Assembly (NCBI GenBank): GCA_950295325.1
Contig: OX485804.1
Coordinates: 24,862,001-24,926,000, forward strand
DNA: 64,000 bases
Direction of reading: 5' to 3'
Source: Polytrichum commune
Lineage: Eukaryota > Streptophyta > Polytrichopsida > Polytrichales > Polytrichaceae
The notes under the pieces are model-generated. The model was given only the letters and a program-made list of their open reading frames with translations, had not been told where the DNA came from and did not search any database. Below are positions 35,030 through 46,374 of the stretch, piece by piece. The translations under genes and the position numbers were made by a program. Every line of letters begins with the position of its first letter. Position 1 is the stretch's first letter.

Positions 35030-35365
35030 AGGTGGATGCACGGGTCTCACCAATCCACAATCGATCAATAAGTGGTACCAAAGACTTCATATTACCCGTG
35101 GGTAGCGAGATTGTGTTCTAGTGACATATAGATATACGCCGTTTCGAGTTCGACTTTCACGAATATTGGTGTTTGCTCGGTATGTCAACATGAGAGGTTT
35201 CTTTGCATACCCGAGTTTTTGTTTGGGTTGATGTCATTCTGAACCATTTTGGTGCCAGGGTAGTTTCACCTAGGTATGAAGGTTCTTGCATGGTATATAG
35301 ACCCAAGTGATGTTCCCAAAAATAAAATGAAAATCTTGAAATAACCATTCCTTACTGGTATTAAA
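35030..35365 (+). repeat. Family H repeat, left (direct) copy
   Basis: Matches 36570-36885 in reverse: a 'tctcacc.at' start, 'cccg.gggtag' segment, 'tttgggt.gat' segment, 'aggttcttgcatggtat', and 'gacccaa.tg'. The pair stands head to head 1.2 kb apart. Confidence 0.6.
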
Positions 35366-36099
35366 GTTTGTGAGTCCTCATTGTAGGTACTTGAATGATA
35401 TTGTTTTTTTTTTTAAAAGACAACACCGGTCCAACATTGGGCAAAACGTGTTAAATCCTCCACATGAATTACCTTTCAGCACTCATCAATCTATGGTACA
35501 CACAGAGGATAACATTCGCCACCTTGATATATAATCTATGATTTGTTTGGGGGTCTCCTATCCAAACTTGATTCATTTAACACTAGTACTCTTCCCCCAT
35601 GCCAAAAATATTTAGCAAAAGGAAAGGTGGAGAAGAATATATAAAATTGAAACACCACCACCACCACCACAACTACAACAACAACAAAGGAACCACATCA
35701 TGCAAAAAGTGAAGTATTCCGAGGCCACATGGCTCAAGTGCAAAAGGAGAAGATGGCCCTCTTGACGAAGGTTGCTCTTTTATTATATATATACAACTGC
35801 CCTGTATCTCTCAAGCATCTAGGTGTTGTGATGGCTAACCTACTTGGCGGCCACCTTTCATTTTCTCATGCATATATGTGTCGTAGTGATATCTACCCTC
35901 CTTGGATGTCACTCCTAGTTTGAGAAACCAGTCTTGAGTACGAAAGTAAGGTCCATTAAAGGCGTGTTTAGGACCTCCAAGTTTCTTGGACCATATTTTA
36001 ATGTGAAATTCTTTGGACCCCACCTTTAGGGCTCTTAAAATGAGATGGAAGTTTTAATTATGGAATGGAGCTACTAAGGAATGTGGTCGTAATTGTGAG
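35366..36099. other. Intergenic, between the two family H copies; no gene seen
   Basis: Contains a CAC/AAC trinucleotide patch (35650-35690). Frames of about 62 codons near 35729-36023 overlap on both strands and resemble nothing known. Confidence 0.45.
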
Positions 36100-36430
36100 C
36101 ACTCCCAGCTCCACATGTGATTCTGGCCGTTGGATCGGGTTTTAAATTGTCTAATTTGGCCACCAAGTGCGTTTCACGAACATTGCCATTTGAAGTGTCC
36201 AAATTGGGGTTGAGATACAAAGGTTACATGAGGTCAAATAGTGGGGATTGCCTTTCTCATTAAGTGATAAAGTAGGCCCTCTTTATTGTAGTGCTGACTA
36301 CTGAGCCTAGAAGAAATAACATATTTTGAGCACATAGTCCAATCTCATAGAGACACATGCCTTTTTGGTGTATGTGTGTAACTCCAAGCATTTCCATACA
36401 CCACCCAAATATAGGTGCCCGGTTAACAAG
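36100..36430 (+). repeat. Family C copy
   Basis: Starts with a 'tctggccgttggatcgg' segment, shared (inverted) with 38915-38935, and ends 'ccacccaaatataggtg'. Lies between the inverted family H copies. Confidence 0.6.
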
Positions 36431-36569
36431 AGTGACCACTTAAGGCCTTAGAAGCAAGGAGAAAAATTGGTCTTGGACTCTAGTGTAAAGTAGTATTGGA
36501 CTAGTATCATAGTTTGGTCTAGGGCCCTAGTGTAAACTAGTGTTGGAGTGGTATTGTCTCTCTCCTCTT

Positions 36570-36885
36570 TTTATACCATCCGGGTATCTATAATGAGGAT
36601 TTCACCCAAAAAAATCATACTAGTTGGGTACAAATAATTGAGGTTAAATATGTTTTCAATGCCATTCGGGTCTTTATACCATGCAAGAACCCTTTCAAAC
36701 CTAGGTAAAATTGCCCTAGTATCAATATGCTTTAGGATGGTATCGACCCAAATAATAAGTTGGGTATACAAAGATTCTCTCACCCTAAGTTACTCATCAA
36801 ATATCAAGATTTAACCAATACCACAAATCCAATACTCATGGGTAGGTTCTCATATGGCATCCAATGATCGGTGAGAACCGAACGC
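36570..36885 (-). repeat. Family H repeat, right (inverted) copy
   Basis: Inverted partner of 35030-35365. If the two are terminal repeats, the element would be about 1.86 kb with arms near 320 bp. No target duplication could be recognised. Confidence 0.6.
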
Positions 36886-36889
36886 TAGT

Positions 36890-37110
36890 TACAGTTGAAC
36901 CGGTTGGAATTCGAGAGAATACCCAGTTACAGTTCAAGACTTCAAAAAAACTGCCCACTTGTTTAAGAAACATCTATCGAATCCATCTGAAATTGATGAA
37001 GAAAAACCCAAAAGATCACAACACGTAACCGGTCGGACTCGGAAACACTACGATCTTGGTTACGTCCAAGAAGCTTTCTCCCCCGGACACTAGCCAATGG
37101 CATTCATTGA
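36890..37110 (+). repeat. Family J repeat, copy without insertion
   Basis: Shares with 38130-38386 'aagatcacaaca', 'ggactcg.gaaacacta', 'gtccaa..a' and 'ggacactagcc'. It lacks the 137-bp hairpin found in the other copy, and so shows the uninterrupted arrangement. Confidence 0.6.
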
Positions 37111-37225
37111 TGTTGATGATTATTGACACCATGCATTCACCTACTACACACCCTCGGGTCCAAGATCGGTTGGTGTTACCCCACGCTAAACTAAGTTATG
37201 AGCCATTTTGTGCATTGACCCGTTG

Positions 37226-37440
37226 CCCCCCCCCCCCCCCCCCTTTCCTCTCCTTTTGGCCTTGTGTGAAATAAAGATTTTGTCAGATATTTGTTGCCTG
37301 AGTGGGGGGGAGGAGTGGCCAGGCTTTGCAGGCTTCAAAGTAAGTGCAGGGCAGGCCTGACACCTCTCAAGTACATAGATACCAAGGGCAAAGGGAAAGA
37401 GGAAAGGGAACGAGGTATAGAGAGAGAGAGAGAGAGAGAA
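37226..37440. repeat. C18 homopolymer and (GA)n tract
   Basis: C18 at 37226-37243, the longest homopolymer of G or C in the window. A GA-rich stretch with (GA)n follows at 37385-37440. The 94-codon frame across it is simple sequence. Confidence 0.9.
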
Positions 37441-38129
37441 AGAGGGAAAGGGCCCTCCCCCAATGAACGGGGAGAACCGACTGCTACACTGAATCTCTCA
37501 ATTAGTGCCTGTTTCTATTTGGAGTTACGCAAGTGCAATAGCGTCCTATCCATGAGCTCCGGTTTTTGTTATTGAAGGTTCAATAGGTTGTTCGCATTTT
37601 CCAGATCATAAATGACTTTGTTTGGTAAACTGTTACATTCTCGTTAAATAGTTATAGCACTCCGTAACTCCGAATAGTGGCACGCACTGACTGGGGGTAG
37701 TCAGTGTGGGTACATGCGAACCGGTTGAGGTTCAAGGCTCGAGAAACCTACCGCTCGTTGTGGAGGGATCTATGGAATACACACACACTACACTCCGTGG
37801 TGTCACGCTCGTGGCAACCAAAGTGCACATGATATCAAGGAGTCTGGAAGTGTTAACATGGAGGCGTGGTAGCAGAGGAGTGGTGTGGCATGCGACACTA
37901 TGGAATAACACGAGGTCAACATTGCGATGGTGGCAGCGTGATGTGTGCGAGTGTGTGGTTTGAATTCTTTTGTGGTTTATTTGAATGTCAAACCCCGTGA
38001 TATTTGGGAGGGAAACATGACGTAAGGAGTGAGATTTCAATCGAGAACATCCGGTCCCTAGGGTTTTGGGGTATAAGAAAAGGAGTGACATTAAGGAGGT
38101 TGATAGTACGGAGTTTAGGTTGTACATCA
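37441..38129. other. Intergenic, no gene seen
   Basis: Overlapping 85-codon (+) and 154-codon (-) frames at 37706-38196 show no recognisable domain. The minus frame has an ordinary-looking length, but no known motif, no intron structure and no support from neighbours. Confidence 0.45.
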
Positions 38130-38386
38130 CAGTGTTAAAGAAAAACTGAAAGATCACAACATGCATAACATTACTCAGCTGATGAGTTGTGCTCATGGAC
38201 CCCGCAGTAGATTTGAGAATAAAGCCTCCAGATGCCAGAATTCCAATGCTTCAAACTGAATATGAAATCATGGTAGTTGAACACCACAGCTCATCAACAG
38301 AGTAATGCTATGTGTAAGCAGTTGGACTTGAGAAACACTAGGATTTGGACTGATTATGCCCAAAAATCTCCCTAGACACTAGGCCC
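38130..38386 (+). repeat. Family J repeat, copy interrupted by a small MITE
   Basis: Continuous with family J (36890-37110) at 38130-38167 and again at about 38314-38386. The intervening segment is a hairpin element (listed separately). Confidence 0.6.
38170..38306. mobile_element. Small hairpin MITE nested in family J
   Basis: About 137 bp. The left end 'attactcagctgatgag' and right end 'ctcatcaacagagtaat' are inverted repeats extending to about 25 bp. The related copy at 36890-37110 lacks it, which supports its being a discrete insertion. The target duplication is unclear. Confidence 0.6.
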
Positions 38387-38391
38387 TTCCC

Positions 38392-38421
38392 CTCACCTCA
38401 CCTCACCTCACCTCACCTCAA
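38392..38421. repeat. Microsatellite (CCTCA)n
   Basis: Six perfect pentamer units, followed by a short GCATT repeat. Confidence 0.95.
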
Positions 38422-38658
38422 CTTGCTTTGCATTGCATTGCAACATGCAGTTCCACATTCATCCACGCAGGCGGGCCTGACAGCAGCAGGAAGCTGGAGG
38501 CCTTGTCCTTTAATATCATATGCCTTCTGCCACTGCTGCCCTGCCCTGCCAGCTCTGCCCATTTCAGTTTTGAATTGCCCTCCCCAGCTTCAAGTTTGGC
38601 CACTCTAACTTGACACATGATGAAATGGGGTGCCATCATGCTCATCGAACGACATGCT

Positions 38659-38866
38659 ACGCTAAATATTGATTGGTTTTTAGTGTCACCAATGCTGTTT
38701 GTCGTGCTCTCTACTCATTGTAAACCGTCTGTGTAGTGTCACCAACACTAAAGTGTAGACCTAATGTTATTTGTCATTCCTCGTAAACGAGGAATTGGGC
38801 ATTCTAAACTTCCAATGTTGTAATCAGTGTCACTTGCTAAGTGATTTTTCATCCAATTTGACGGTT
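38659..38866 (+). mobile_element. Family B element, right half missing (B4)
   Basis: Left half of family B, from 'gctaaatatt' through 'attgggcatt' to 'agtgatttttcatcc'. Similarity then stops and family C sequence begins within about 15 bp. Confidence 0.65.
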
Positions 38867-38879
38867 TTTGTGGTGGTGC

Positions 38880-39325
38880 GTCGCAATTGCTAACCAGGTG
38901 AGGCAGTTCCTAGCCCAATCCAACGGCCAGATTTGCATGTGGTGTTGGAGGTGCCAGCAATAGGGCCACATGAGGCATGTGGGAGTCATTTGGTTCCTTT
39001 TTCATGTTCTCCAACTTCTACTGATTAGATTTACACGACAAAACTCATGTTGCAATGAGAAATCTATGATGAAACATATGCAAAAACCGGATTGAAAATC
39101 GGACCTCCGCTGATTTTAGTTATGATTATCTGAAGTGCATGTTTGTTGATTTCTTAACTGAATACATAGGTCCTCCCAATTGTGTTCACTATCAAGTGTA
39201 GAAAAAGTATTAATACTTGAAGACATAGTCCAACCTATTTTAAACATGTGTCTTTATGATGTTTGCTCTATGATCCTCACCAAACCACATACCAGCCAAA
39301 TATAGGGGTCTGATTAAGAAAACCG
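38880..39325 (+). repeat. Family C copy, longest in the window
   Basis: About 445 bp, from a 'ggtgaggcagttcct' region to 'ccaaatataggggtctgatt'. Contains the inverted versions of the landmarks in 29935-30265 and 33475-33805. It probably truncated, or inserted at, the end of family B copy B4. Confidence 0.65.
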
Positions 39326-40681
39326 CACCCCCCACACCTTACCTTTCGTACCTTGCTCGCTCTCATCTCGACCACACAAGTGCCCTAGATTTTACACTGC
39401 AACGCCTGCGAAAAGTAAAGCTACCAGCATGTGAGCACAGAGGCACTGTTACATATGTATATAGATATAGGTATAATGTGTGTATGTGTGTGTTGTGTGA
39501 AATTAAAGGAATTTTGAGAGGAATTTCAAGACGGAGTTGAAGATTACCTAACCAAGGCCTCATTCTGGACCTAGCACCATGAGATATGTGGTCCGTTGAT
39601 TGCAAAGACAATTGATATGGAACTCACAAAATCCAAAGTGACTTGAAGGCAGATAGTGCGAGAAACTGGATGTCATATTATAAGTTGATTCACAAAACTC
39701 CACCAAGTGGAGGGAGGGGTATCAACTAGAGGGTATTCCTGAATACATAAACCCTAGGCTCTGGGAGAGGAAAAACCAAAAGTTGGGGGTGCCGGGTCGA
39801 AATACAGCAACCTTGATACACTAGAGAGTATCCAACTAGGTGCTCCACTAGGTACACAAGGAAATACAACACAGCCCACTGCGATTACCCTCGGGTGTCT
39901 CTGGAATGAAAATTAAAAATTAAGAAATAACAACTAAAATGCCTGCTGAAACAGAGCACCTTGTCCTCGACTTGAGAAGAAACCAGGTAGAGAGGACTTG
40001 GGAAATACAGCAATCCTCCAACTGCACTAAACAGACTTGAATGGACCCTTGGGCCCTCTGAATGACAATCAACATGTAGGTATCTCTTTGCCTGCAGTGT
40101 CATCATAATATGTACAAAAGCAAGACCATAGATATCTGCAAGAGAAATGCACAAATACTGAAAAAATAGGACTTTTGAGTGCGAAAAGACTTTCCTTTTT
40201 ACTGAGCAGGGATCACCAAGTCCCCCATTAAAGTTTGCAAAAATGCACCATGCCCAATGAGAGCCCATCAACAACTTGTGTAGAAGTTGAAATCGATCCT
40301 TGAGGTGGAGATCCAGATTCGGAAGACACTATGAGAGACAAGAAGGCCTCAAAACAGCTCGGCGCTTTTTCCCCTAGACCAGGTGTACTCAGCTCTGTAC
40401 CTAGGGACTTACAACATATTATGTACATCAACCAATCTTCCTCCTAGTATAGCAGCAGGCAGATAACCCCCACTGACTGCAGAGAAAGCAATCCAGCTAT
40501 CTGAAGGCCCCATCTCTCTTAGGGGCCTCCCCCCTCTTGTTGTATCTCCCTTCTCTCTTTGTCTTCTCTCCACGTGGAGCAAATGTAGGAACGAAAAAAT
40601 GACAGACAAGAAGGTAGCCTCAACACATATTGGGAGCAGAAAAGGTTAGAAGGAGAAGATAAATATAGCGAACATATTTCA
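39326..40681 (-). other. 3' flank and probable 3' UTR of the auxin-receptor gene
   Basis: Follows the TAG stop on the minus strand. Two minus-strand frames here (39885-40274, 129 codons; 40409-40609) have no known domain and are most simply read as open stretches of 3' UTR. No clear AATAAA was seen, so the end of the transcript is not placed. Confidence 0.4.
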
Positions 40682-43403
40682 CTACAATATGTCTACGAAG
40701 GGTGGGGCATCTTGGCGAGGTCCTGCGATGGTGCGATAAACGTACAATCTCTGAACAGAGTCCTCACTATTCGGGTCCAGGTTCTCACTATCCCTGATGA
40801 TTTCCACATTAAGAGACTTGTTCCTCTCTGCCAAGAACTGACAGCCATACTTGGTTATTTTGCATGTTGACATCCACAAAGAGCGCATGGACTCGTACTT
40901 CTTTATGCCTGTTAGAAGGGCCTCATCCCCAAATGGGCAGTCCCTGATCTCCAATTTCCGAAGCTTTGTGCATCCTTCCAGAATGTACTGCATACCCAGG
41001 TCGGTATCACCAGCAAATGCCACTGATAGACTCTCGAGCTCATTGGCATAGAGTCCAATATACTCAAATGTCTTATCAGTCAATCGGCCAGAAAGAGACA
41101 GGCGCCGAAGATCTTTACACGTCCTGCAGACTGCCCCATATCCTTCGTCCAGCGTTTCCTTGGTCTCAAAGTCAAGCTCATAGATCGGCATTATACACAA
41201 TCGGAAGTGGGTCATCTTCGTACAATTCCTTGCAAATGTTGCCATTGCAGCATTCGTCATTTGCTTGCAGAAGTACAGGATCTTTCTCAGATTGCGGCAA
41301 CCTTTTGCAATTGCCAAAAAACCCTCTTCCGTGACAACACCTCCATTTGTGATAGGATACACTCGAAGCTCTCGTAGGTCCTTGCAGGCTGATGCTGCAG
41401 CCTGTAAACCCGTATCCTCCACATAGTCTTGCACCTGAGGAGATGCAATGATTACCATTAGTCATGAGAATAAAACTCCTGTTGCACCAAGTTTCCAACA
41501 GGTATCCCGATAGCCTAGCTGGGCCAGCAGACTTGTTTCCCAGGTAAACACGTTCCACACATCTACTTGTGATACCAATTCTTCAATGTGTTAGGGTTAG
41601 GTTTCCACATTGATAAAATCGACCATGATGTTTATTGACATGCAGAACTTAGGACACCAAAATTCTCTCCAAATGTCTACATGGCATACATCAAAGGGCG
41701 TACTATTCACAGCATCCAAAACTTTAGTGCCTATGTAGCCAACTCCATAGGCAACACCCTGCCCCTTGCACAAACTTGCTGTTACAATCACAATGATCAA
41801 CCATCCTCGTGATATTTGTCACTAAACACCTTCACAAAGATGCCTTTGGTAAGGCTGCAATCTAAAGCATGATTTGGATCCAGGACATCTTAGCCTACAA
41901 CAGATCAGGACAATGCAGGGGCCATTGACTATGTCTCTTGCATTTTTATTGCAAAATTAGGAAGGGGACCAACCAGTAGGCGTTGAAGCTTATGGCAGTA
42001 GCTAATAAGCTTTGCAAAGTCTGTTGTGGAGAGGGAAATGTCCATGAGATTGAGACTGGTCAAGTTGAGGCAGACAGGATACAATGTAGGTATGCACATT
42101 GGAACCACCTCCCAAATTCCAGAAAGACTTCGGAGATTTTTACATCTCACAAGTGCAGTCTGAAGCTCAGAGAGTTGGGCCCACGATAGATTTTGAGAAT
42201 AAGATCCGGTGCCCAACTCTTCTAACTGGGGTGCACGTAGTAAAAGCTTTTGCAACTGCTCAAGAGTGATCTCTCTGCTCAGCTTCAGCCTCTTCAGACC
42301 TGTGCACCGTGCCACCAAGCCCTCAAGAGCACCATAGTTAAGTTCATCCACCCTACTCCCCACTGTTGCAAAGTTGAGAGATACTAAGGAAGTCTGGGTC
42401 TCTGGGAAGCTGGTCAGCCAATTCTCTCCAATAGGCATTTCAATCATATTCTCTTGGAGATCCAACTCAGCTAGGTGCCTGCACGCACAAGTGTGTAAAT
42501 TTGATAGGTCAAAAACTGCATAGTTTACTAGTAAAATATCTGCATTGCCCTCATTATAAGCTCACAAATATATCCTTTTCGAAACTCTTATCTACATGAT
42601 TCCTGTTATAAAATACAATACTGCTTACAAATGTGTACAAAACAATCATGTCAACGACATGCTCTGGACAGTTTAGATACGCAGCAAGGGTCGCTTCTGG
42701 AACAGAAATCCCTACATTTGGCATCTGGCAACTTAAGCACAGAATACCATCAGACACACACACAAACTGGGATCAAATCATAGATAGATATACATCAGCA
42801 AACACCTGTGCTTACCATTTGCAACAACACACATGACAGTAAAGTGTCAACATAGCCTGTAGCCAAATTGACTGCGGTAGACCCTGCTGAAAGTAATGAC
42901 ATCGAGACCACAGCAAGATAGAAAAGTGGAGATGGTGGATTATATTACTTGCAGTTTTTTGTGATCTCTGCTAGCCCATCCGTGCTGAATCCATCACAAC
43001 TGGTGAGGGACAAGGATCGGAAATTAGCAAAAGACTTGGCCACCATCATCAAACTTTCATCAGACACTGTCATTCGCTTCAAGCAAAGCTCTTCCAGGAA
43101 GGGATAGTGCACCGCCATGGCCTCTATCCAGGGCTGAATGAAAGCCCCCCATCTGGGTGGCACAAGACCGAAGTCTGTAAACCTTGGCCGACCTTTCATG
43201 ACAAGTGATCTGATCTTTGGAAACCTTTTGATGAGATTTGCTGGAGATGCTGCGTAGCAGTTCCCAATGAACACTTTTCGTCTGCTCCATCCTTCAGTCT
43301 TGTACCAAGCTTTGCACACAAGTGAGACAGAGTTCCGGTCCTTGTGGGAGGTCAGGAAGACCAGCACATGCTCAAGAACCTCGTCCGGGAAGACGGAGGG
43401 CAT
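40682..43403 (-). CDS. TIR1/AFB auxin-receptor F-box protein, 3 exons, 570 aa
   Basis: Substrate-recognition subunit of the nuclear SCF-TIR1/AFB ubiquitin ligase. Auxin glues it to Aux/IAA repressors, which are then degraded. Exons (minus strand): 43403-42949, 42478-41974, 41434-40682, with GT-AG junctions; 1713 nt. Seen: an F-box at residues 4-45 ([13 protein letters not shown]...VSLVCKAWY), then leucine-rich repeats to the end. Auxin-pocket residues match Arabidopsis TIR1: Arg398 (its R403, in FRLCI), Ser433 and Ser435 (S438 and S440, in RLSLSG), the SVAFAGD block (S462, A464) and KLEIRD (E487). Phe75 and Phe78 match F79 and F82. Residue 74 is Arg where TIR1 has His78, as in AFB4/5. Arabidopsis TIR1 is 594 aa, so this is full length; it lacks the N-terminal extension of AFB4/5. 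Family membership is certain; the subgroup is not. Confidence 0.96.
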
Positions 43404-45460
43404 CTCTCCCTCCTGCTCACTCTCCGGGGATTCCAGGGCTGCCTAATTTACAACCGTGGGCGGTATGGATTTCTCACTCAACCTGACAACATTCCTTCCT
43501 TCTCCTCCAGATTATTAAATCATCATGTTTGCATGGCGGATGTGGATGGTCACCAGAACGATGTTACGCTCGCTCTACACAGCCGACAATCATCCTGATG
43601 GGCTTTTTGAGGTCCAAAAACGATCCTCGTCACCTATGTATGTAACCCTTGTCCGTGCATGTGGTTGTTCACATCCACGATAACAAAAGTGAAAGGTTCC
43701 CCAAGATCTCCCAAAGCACAAGTAGCAAGCAGTCAGCGCTGCTCAAGTCAGTGGTCGAAGTTCCTTGCCAACACGCATGCTTCCTGAGCCCATCGTGGTC
43801 TCGTAGCCCTTTAAGAAGTGAAAAATGTAAGACTTTCGGAAGTTGTGCTGGATATTTAAGCCCCAAGCTGCGACAGATTAAGACCGTCAGAACACAGCTC
43901 GCTTCCGCAACCCCTCGGGAAAGGAACTGTTTCGAGCTCGCACACTGAGGTATATTGATTCTTAGCGGTGCATTTCCTTTGCAGTTTGATGGATGCCCCC
44001 AAGGCACAAAGATAGCACCTGTTCCCTTCCCCTATTTCTTCATTAACATCTCTGTGCTGGATAGGGTTCAGAGCTGCTGTAATTGTGGCATGCCCAGAAT
44101 AAGAAGCAAAGTTTTGAACCAGAGCTGTTCTTCCCTTGATCTATGGAATGTACGACGACCGACTCCAGTCGTCAGTAGCTCCCACAACGAGCTTCGGTGA
44201 AGGTAAGCTCTTCAGTCTTGACACGAACCTGCCAAGTGATTCAATACAAGATAGGCGAAGGTTAACAACCAAGCAGCCAAAAACCGATTGCAAGAAACTC
44301 TAACAGAACAAGCAAACAGAGCCAAACCAAACCAGCACCGCATCATCTGCATCTAATATCGACAAGAAGCGCTCACGAATGAGTAAGACTTCAGTAAACT
44401 GAAGTGGTAAGGCTGGCTGCCTCCTACATGGCGCGAACAAACCAAGCTCCTTAAGACAACCGACTAAGCTGTTCAAGTGGACATACGTAACCACGATAGC
44501 TAGAGAAAGAACGCAGACGAGTTCCAGTCGAGGTGTAACCCTTCCTGAATATGCCCTTCGCATACTAGCAACCAGACACCAAGAGAGACGCAGCAGGATA
44601 TACTCAAGCTTTAACACTTCACCAAGAAGTTGAGCTCTCGTAACGATCTCTCAACAGTCTAGAAAACCGAACCGTCCACCAAACTCAGCTAACCACACAA
44701 TTGACCACCTGAAAAGTGATCCTCAACCCCCCGTTGTAACCCCAACCCTCCCCTTTCTAGAGGCCAGCCAAGCCCTTACCACTACACGCTTAGAGCACTA
44801 AGTTAAGTGAGTGCACAGGCACACATACACGTCAACTCAGCCCGCGGCAGGAGTAGCCTAACAGCGACGGTTACTCACTCACTCACTCAAACCATGGGAG
44901 CCAGACCAGCAGCGAAACTAGGTCAAGAGCTCGCAGTGGTAGGCGAACATGAGTGGCTTGCAGCGGAGAAAAGCGTGGCGTCGGAAGTACCTACTCACGA
45001 GATAGCGAACCCCGGCTGACATGAACGCTCTTACTTCCTCTTCTCTTCTTCCTTCCTTCTTCCCTCCTTCCTTTCTCCCTGCTCCACCTCTCTGCTGCTT
45101 TTTCCTTATGTTACAGCATCCCCCATTCCGCCGTTAGCGCGGCCATTCCGGCGTCCTGAGAAGGCCACTGAGCTTCCGAAGCGGCCGCGAGAGCCAGATC
45201 TGCGAGCGTGCAAAAGCAACCGGCAGCTATGGAACAAGAGCCAAACGAAGCAACGCACGCAAAGCAACGCGGACGCAAAGCGACTAGAGCTGGCGTAGGC
45301 GCAGAGAGAGAACGAGAGAGAGACAGTGCCAAGACCTCCCTCCGAGAGTGGGCAAGACCCCTGTGTGGCAAGACCCGAGCGGGGGTCTTGGGCTCCCCCC
45401 CCCCGCCTTGGCCGGAAAGAAACCCGAAAGATGCGCAAATGAGAAAGAAAAGGGAGGCTC
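43404..45460 (-). promoter_or_regulatory. 5' leader and promoter region of the auxin-receptor gene
   Basis: Roughly 2 kb without a credible gene. On the minus strand the stretch 45420-45100 is rich in TCTC and pyrimidines (a CT-rich patch typical of plant core promoters and leaders) and GC-richer than its surroundings. A plausible start site therefore lies near 45.3 kb. A splice acceptor-like sequence ends at 43442 on the minus strand, and a 5'-UTR intron is possible. Minus-strand frames at 43669-44007, 44300-44617 and 45106-45438 could include upstream ORFs. No TATA box is evident. Confidence 0.4.
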
Positions 45461-46371
45461 CAGGTGGAGGTTAGCCTAACCTGGGTTACTGGACTAGCTG
45501 CGGGCCCTGGTCAAACTGACTCTTGAGACTTCCCCCTCAGAGGGGCGGCCACCCGTCCCGTGTTCCACGCCTTTGTTTTCGCTCGCTGCCCCAGCTTTTT
45601 GCTTTAGCTTTTTTGGCTTGCCCGCCTGCGAGGAGGGCAGCGCAGTCATGCCTGACCCTCAGTCTGCAGTATAGTAGTAGAAATCAGAATAAATAAAAAG
45701 GAATTTGCATACCCTGGTCCCTAGTAGTACGTGTGGGTCAGATTAGGCGTTTTCTTTTTCTTTTTCTTTTCCGTTTTGGTCCCATAACTGTCACGTGTCA
45801 TCCCGCGGTTGGTTGGAATGTTCTAAAATAAGACTTAGGCTCTTAATTTACGTATAGATGTGCCCAATCATACACGAGTGTACAGTATGTGGCATTTTCC
45901 GTGTGTCAATTTTGTAACATGTCATGCATGGGGAACGGGGGGCGGGGGGAGAGGTGGGGTCAATTAGGCAAGGTGCATTGTGTTATCTTACACGATTAAT
46001 ATTGTCGTCAACAAATTAGTCATAATATCTCCTCTCTTGTAACCTAACTCCAATTTGTTGGGAAAATAATTGCATCTTATTGTCAATTCTAAATTTGGAT
46101 AAAAATAACAAAAAGTCAAATGGCATTCTTTGTTGTAAATTGTGCAGCCAACATGGATATACTTGTAAATCCTATATTCAAAGAGTAAATCCTATACCCA
46201 AAGAGTAACCATGCTCCACATGTACGTGTGATGTGAAACTAAACCCTTTTAAAATCACTTGCAATGTGCCTTCCAACTGCAAAGCCATTTGCCAACCACT
46301 CTAAAGTTTGCAAGCCCTCCCAACAACTCATACCCTTGAAGGTGGTCACATGTCCGTTGATTTGTTGCATC
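45461..46371. other. Intergenic, no gene seen
   Basis: C10 tract at 45395-45404 just before this stretch; a TTCTTTT-type repeat near 45752-45772. No gene or shared repeat recognised. Confidence 0.5.
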
Positions 46372-46374
46372 TTA

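Noticed and set aside
35030-35365. Long terminal repeat with an adjacent primer-binding site
   Set aside because: A 'tggtaccaaag' string near 35075 recalls plant primer-binding sites, but the partner copy is inverted and no coding domain lies between.
37732-38196. 154-codon minus-strand gene
   Set aside because: No recognisable domain, overlaps a plus-strand frame, and runs into a MITE and family J repeat.
39885-40274. 129-codon gene downstream of the auxin receptor
   Set aside because: Same strand, directly after the receptor stop, and no domain. More simply an open part of the 3' UTR.
45106-45438. Arg/Ser-rich protein gene at 45.1-45.4 kb
   Set aside because: Overlapping frames on both strands in a GC- and CT-rich leader region; no homology recognised.
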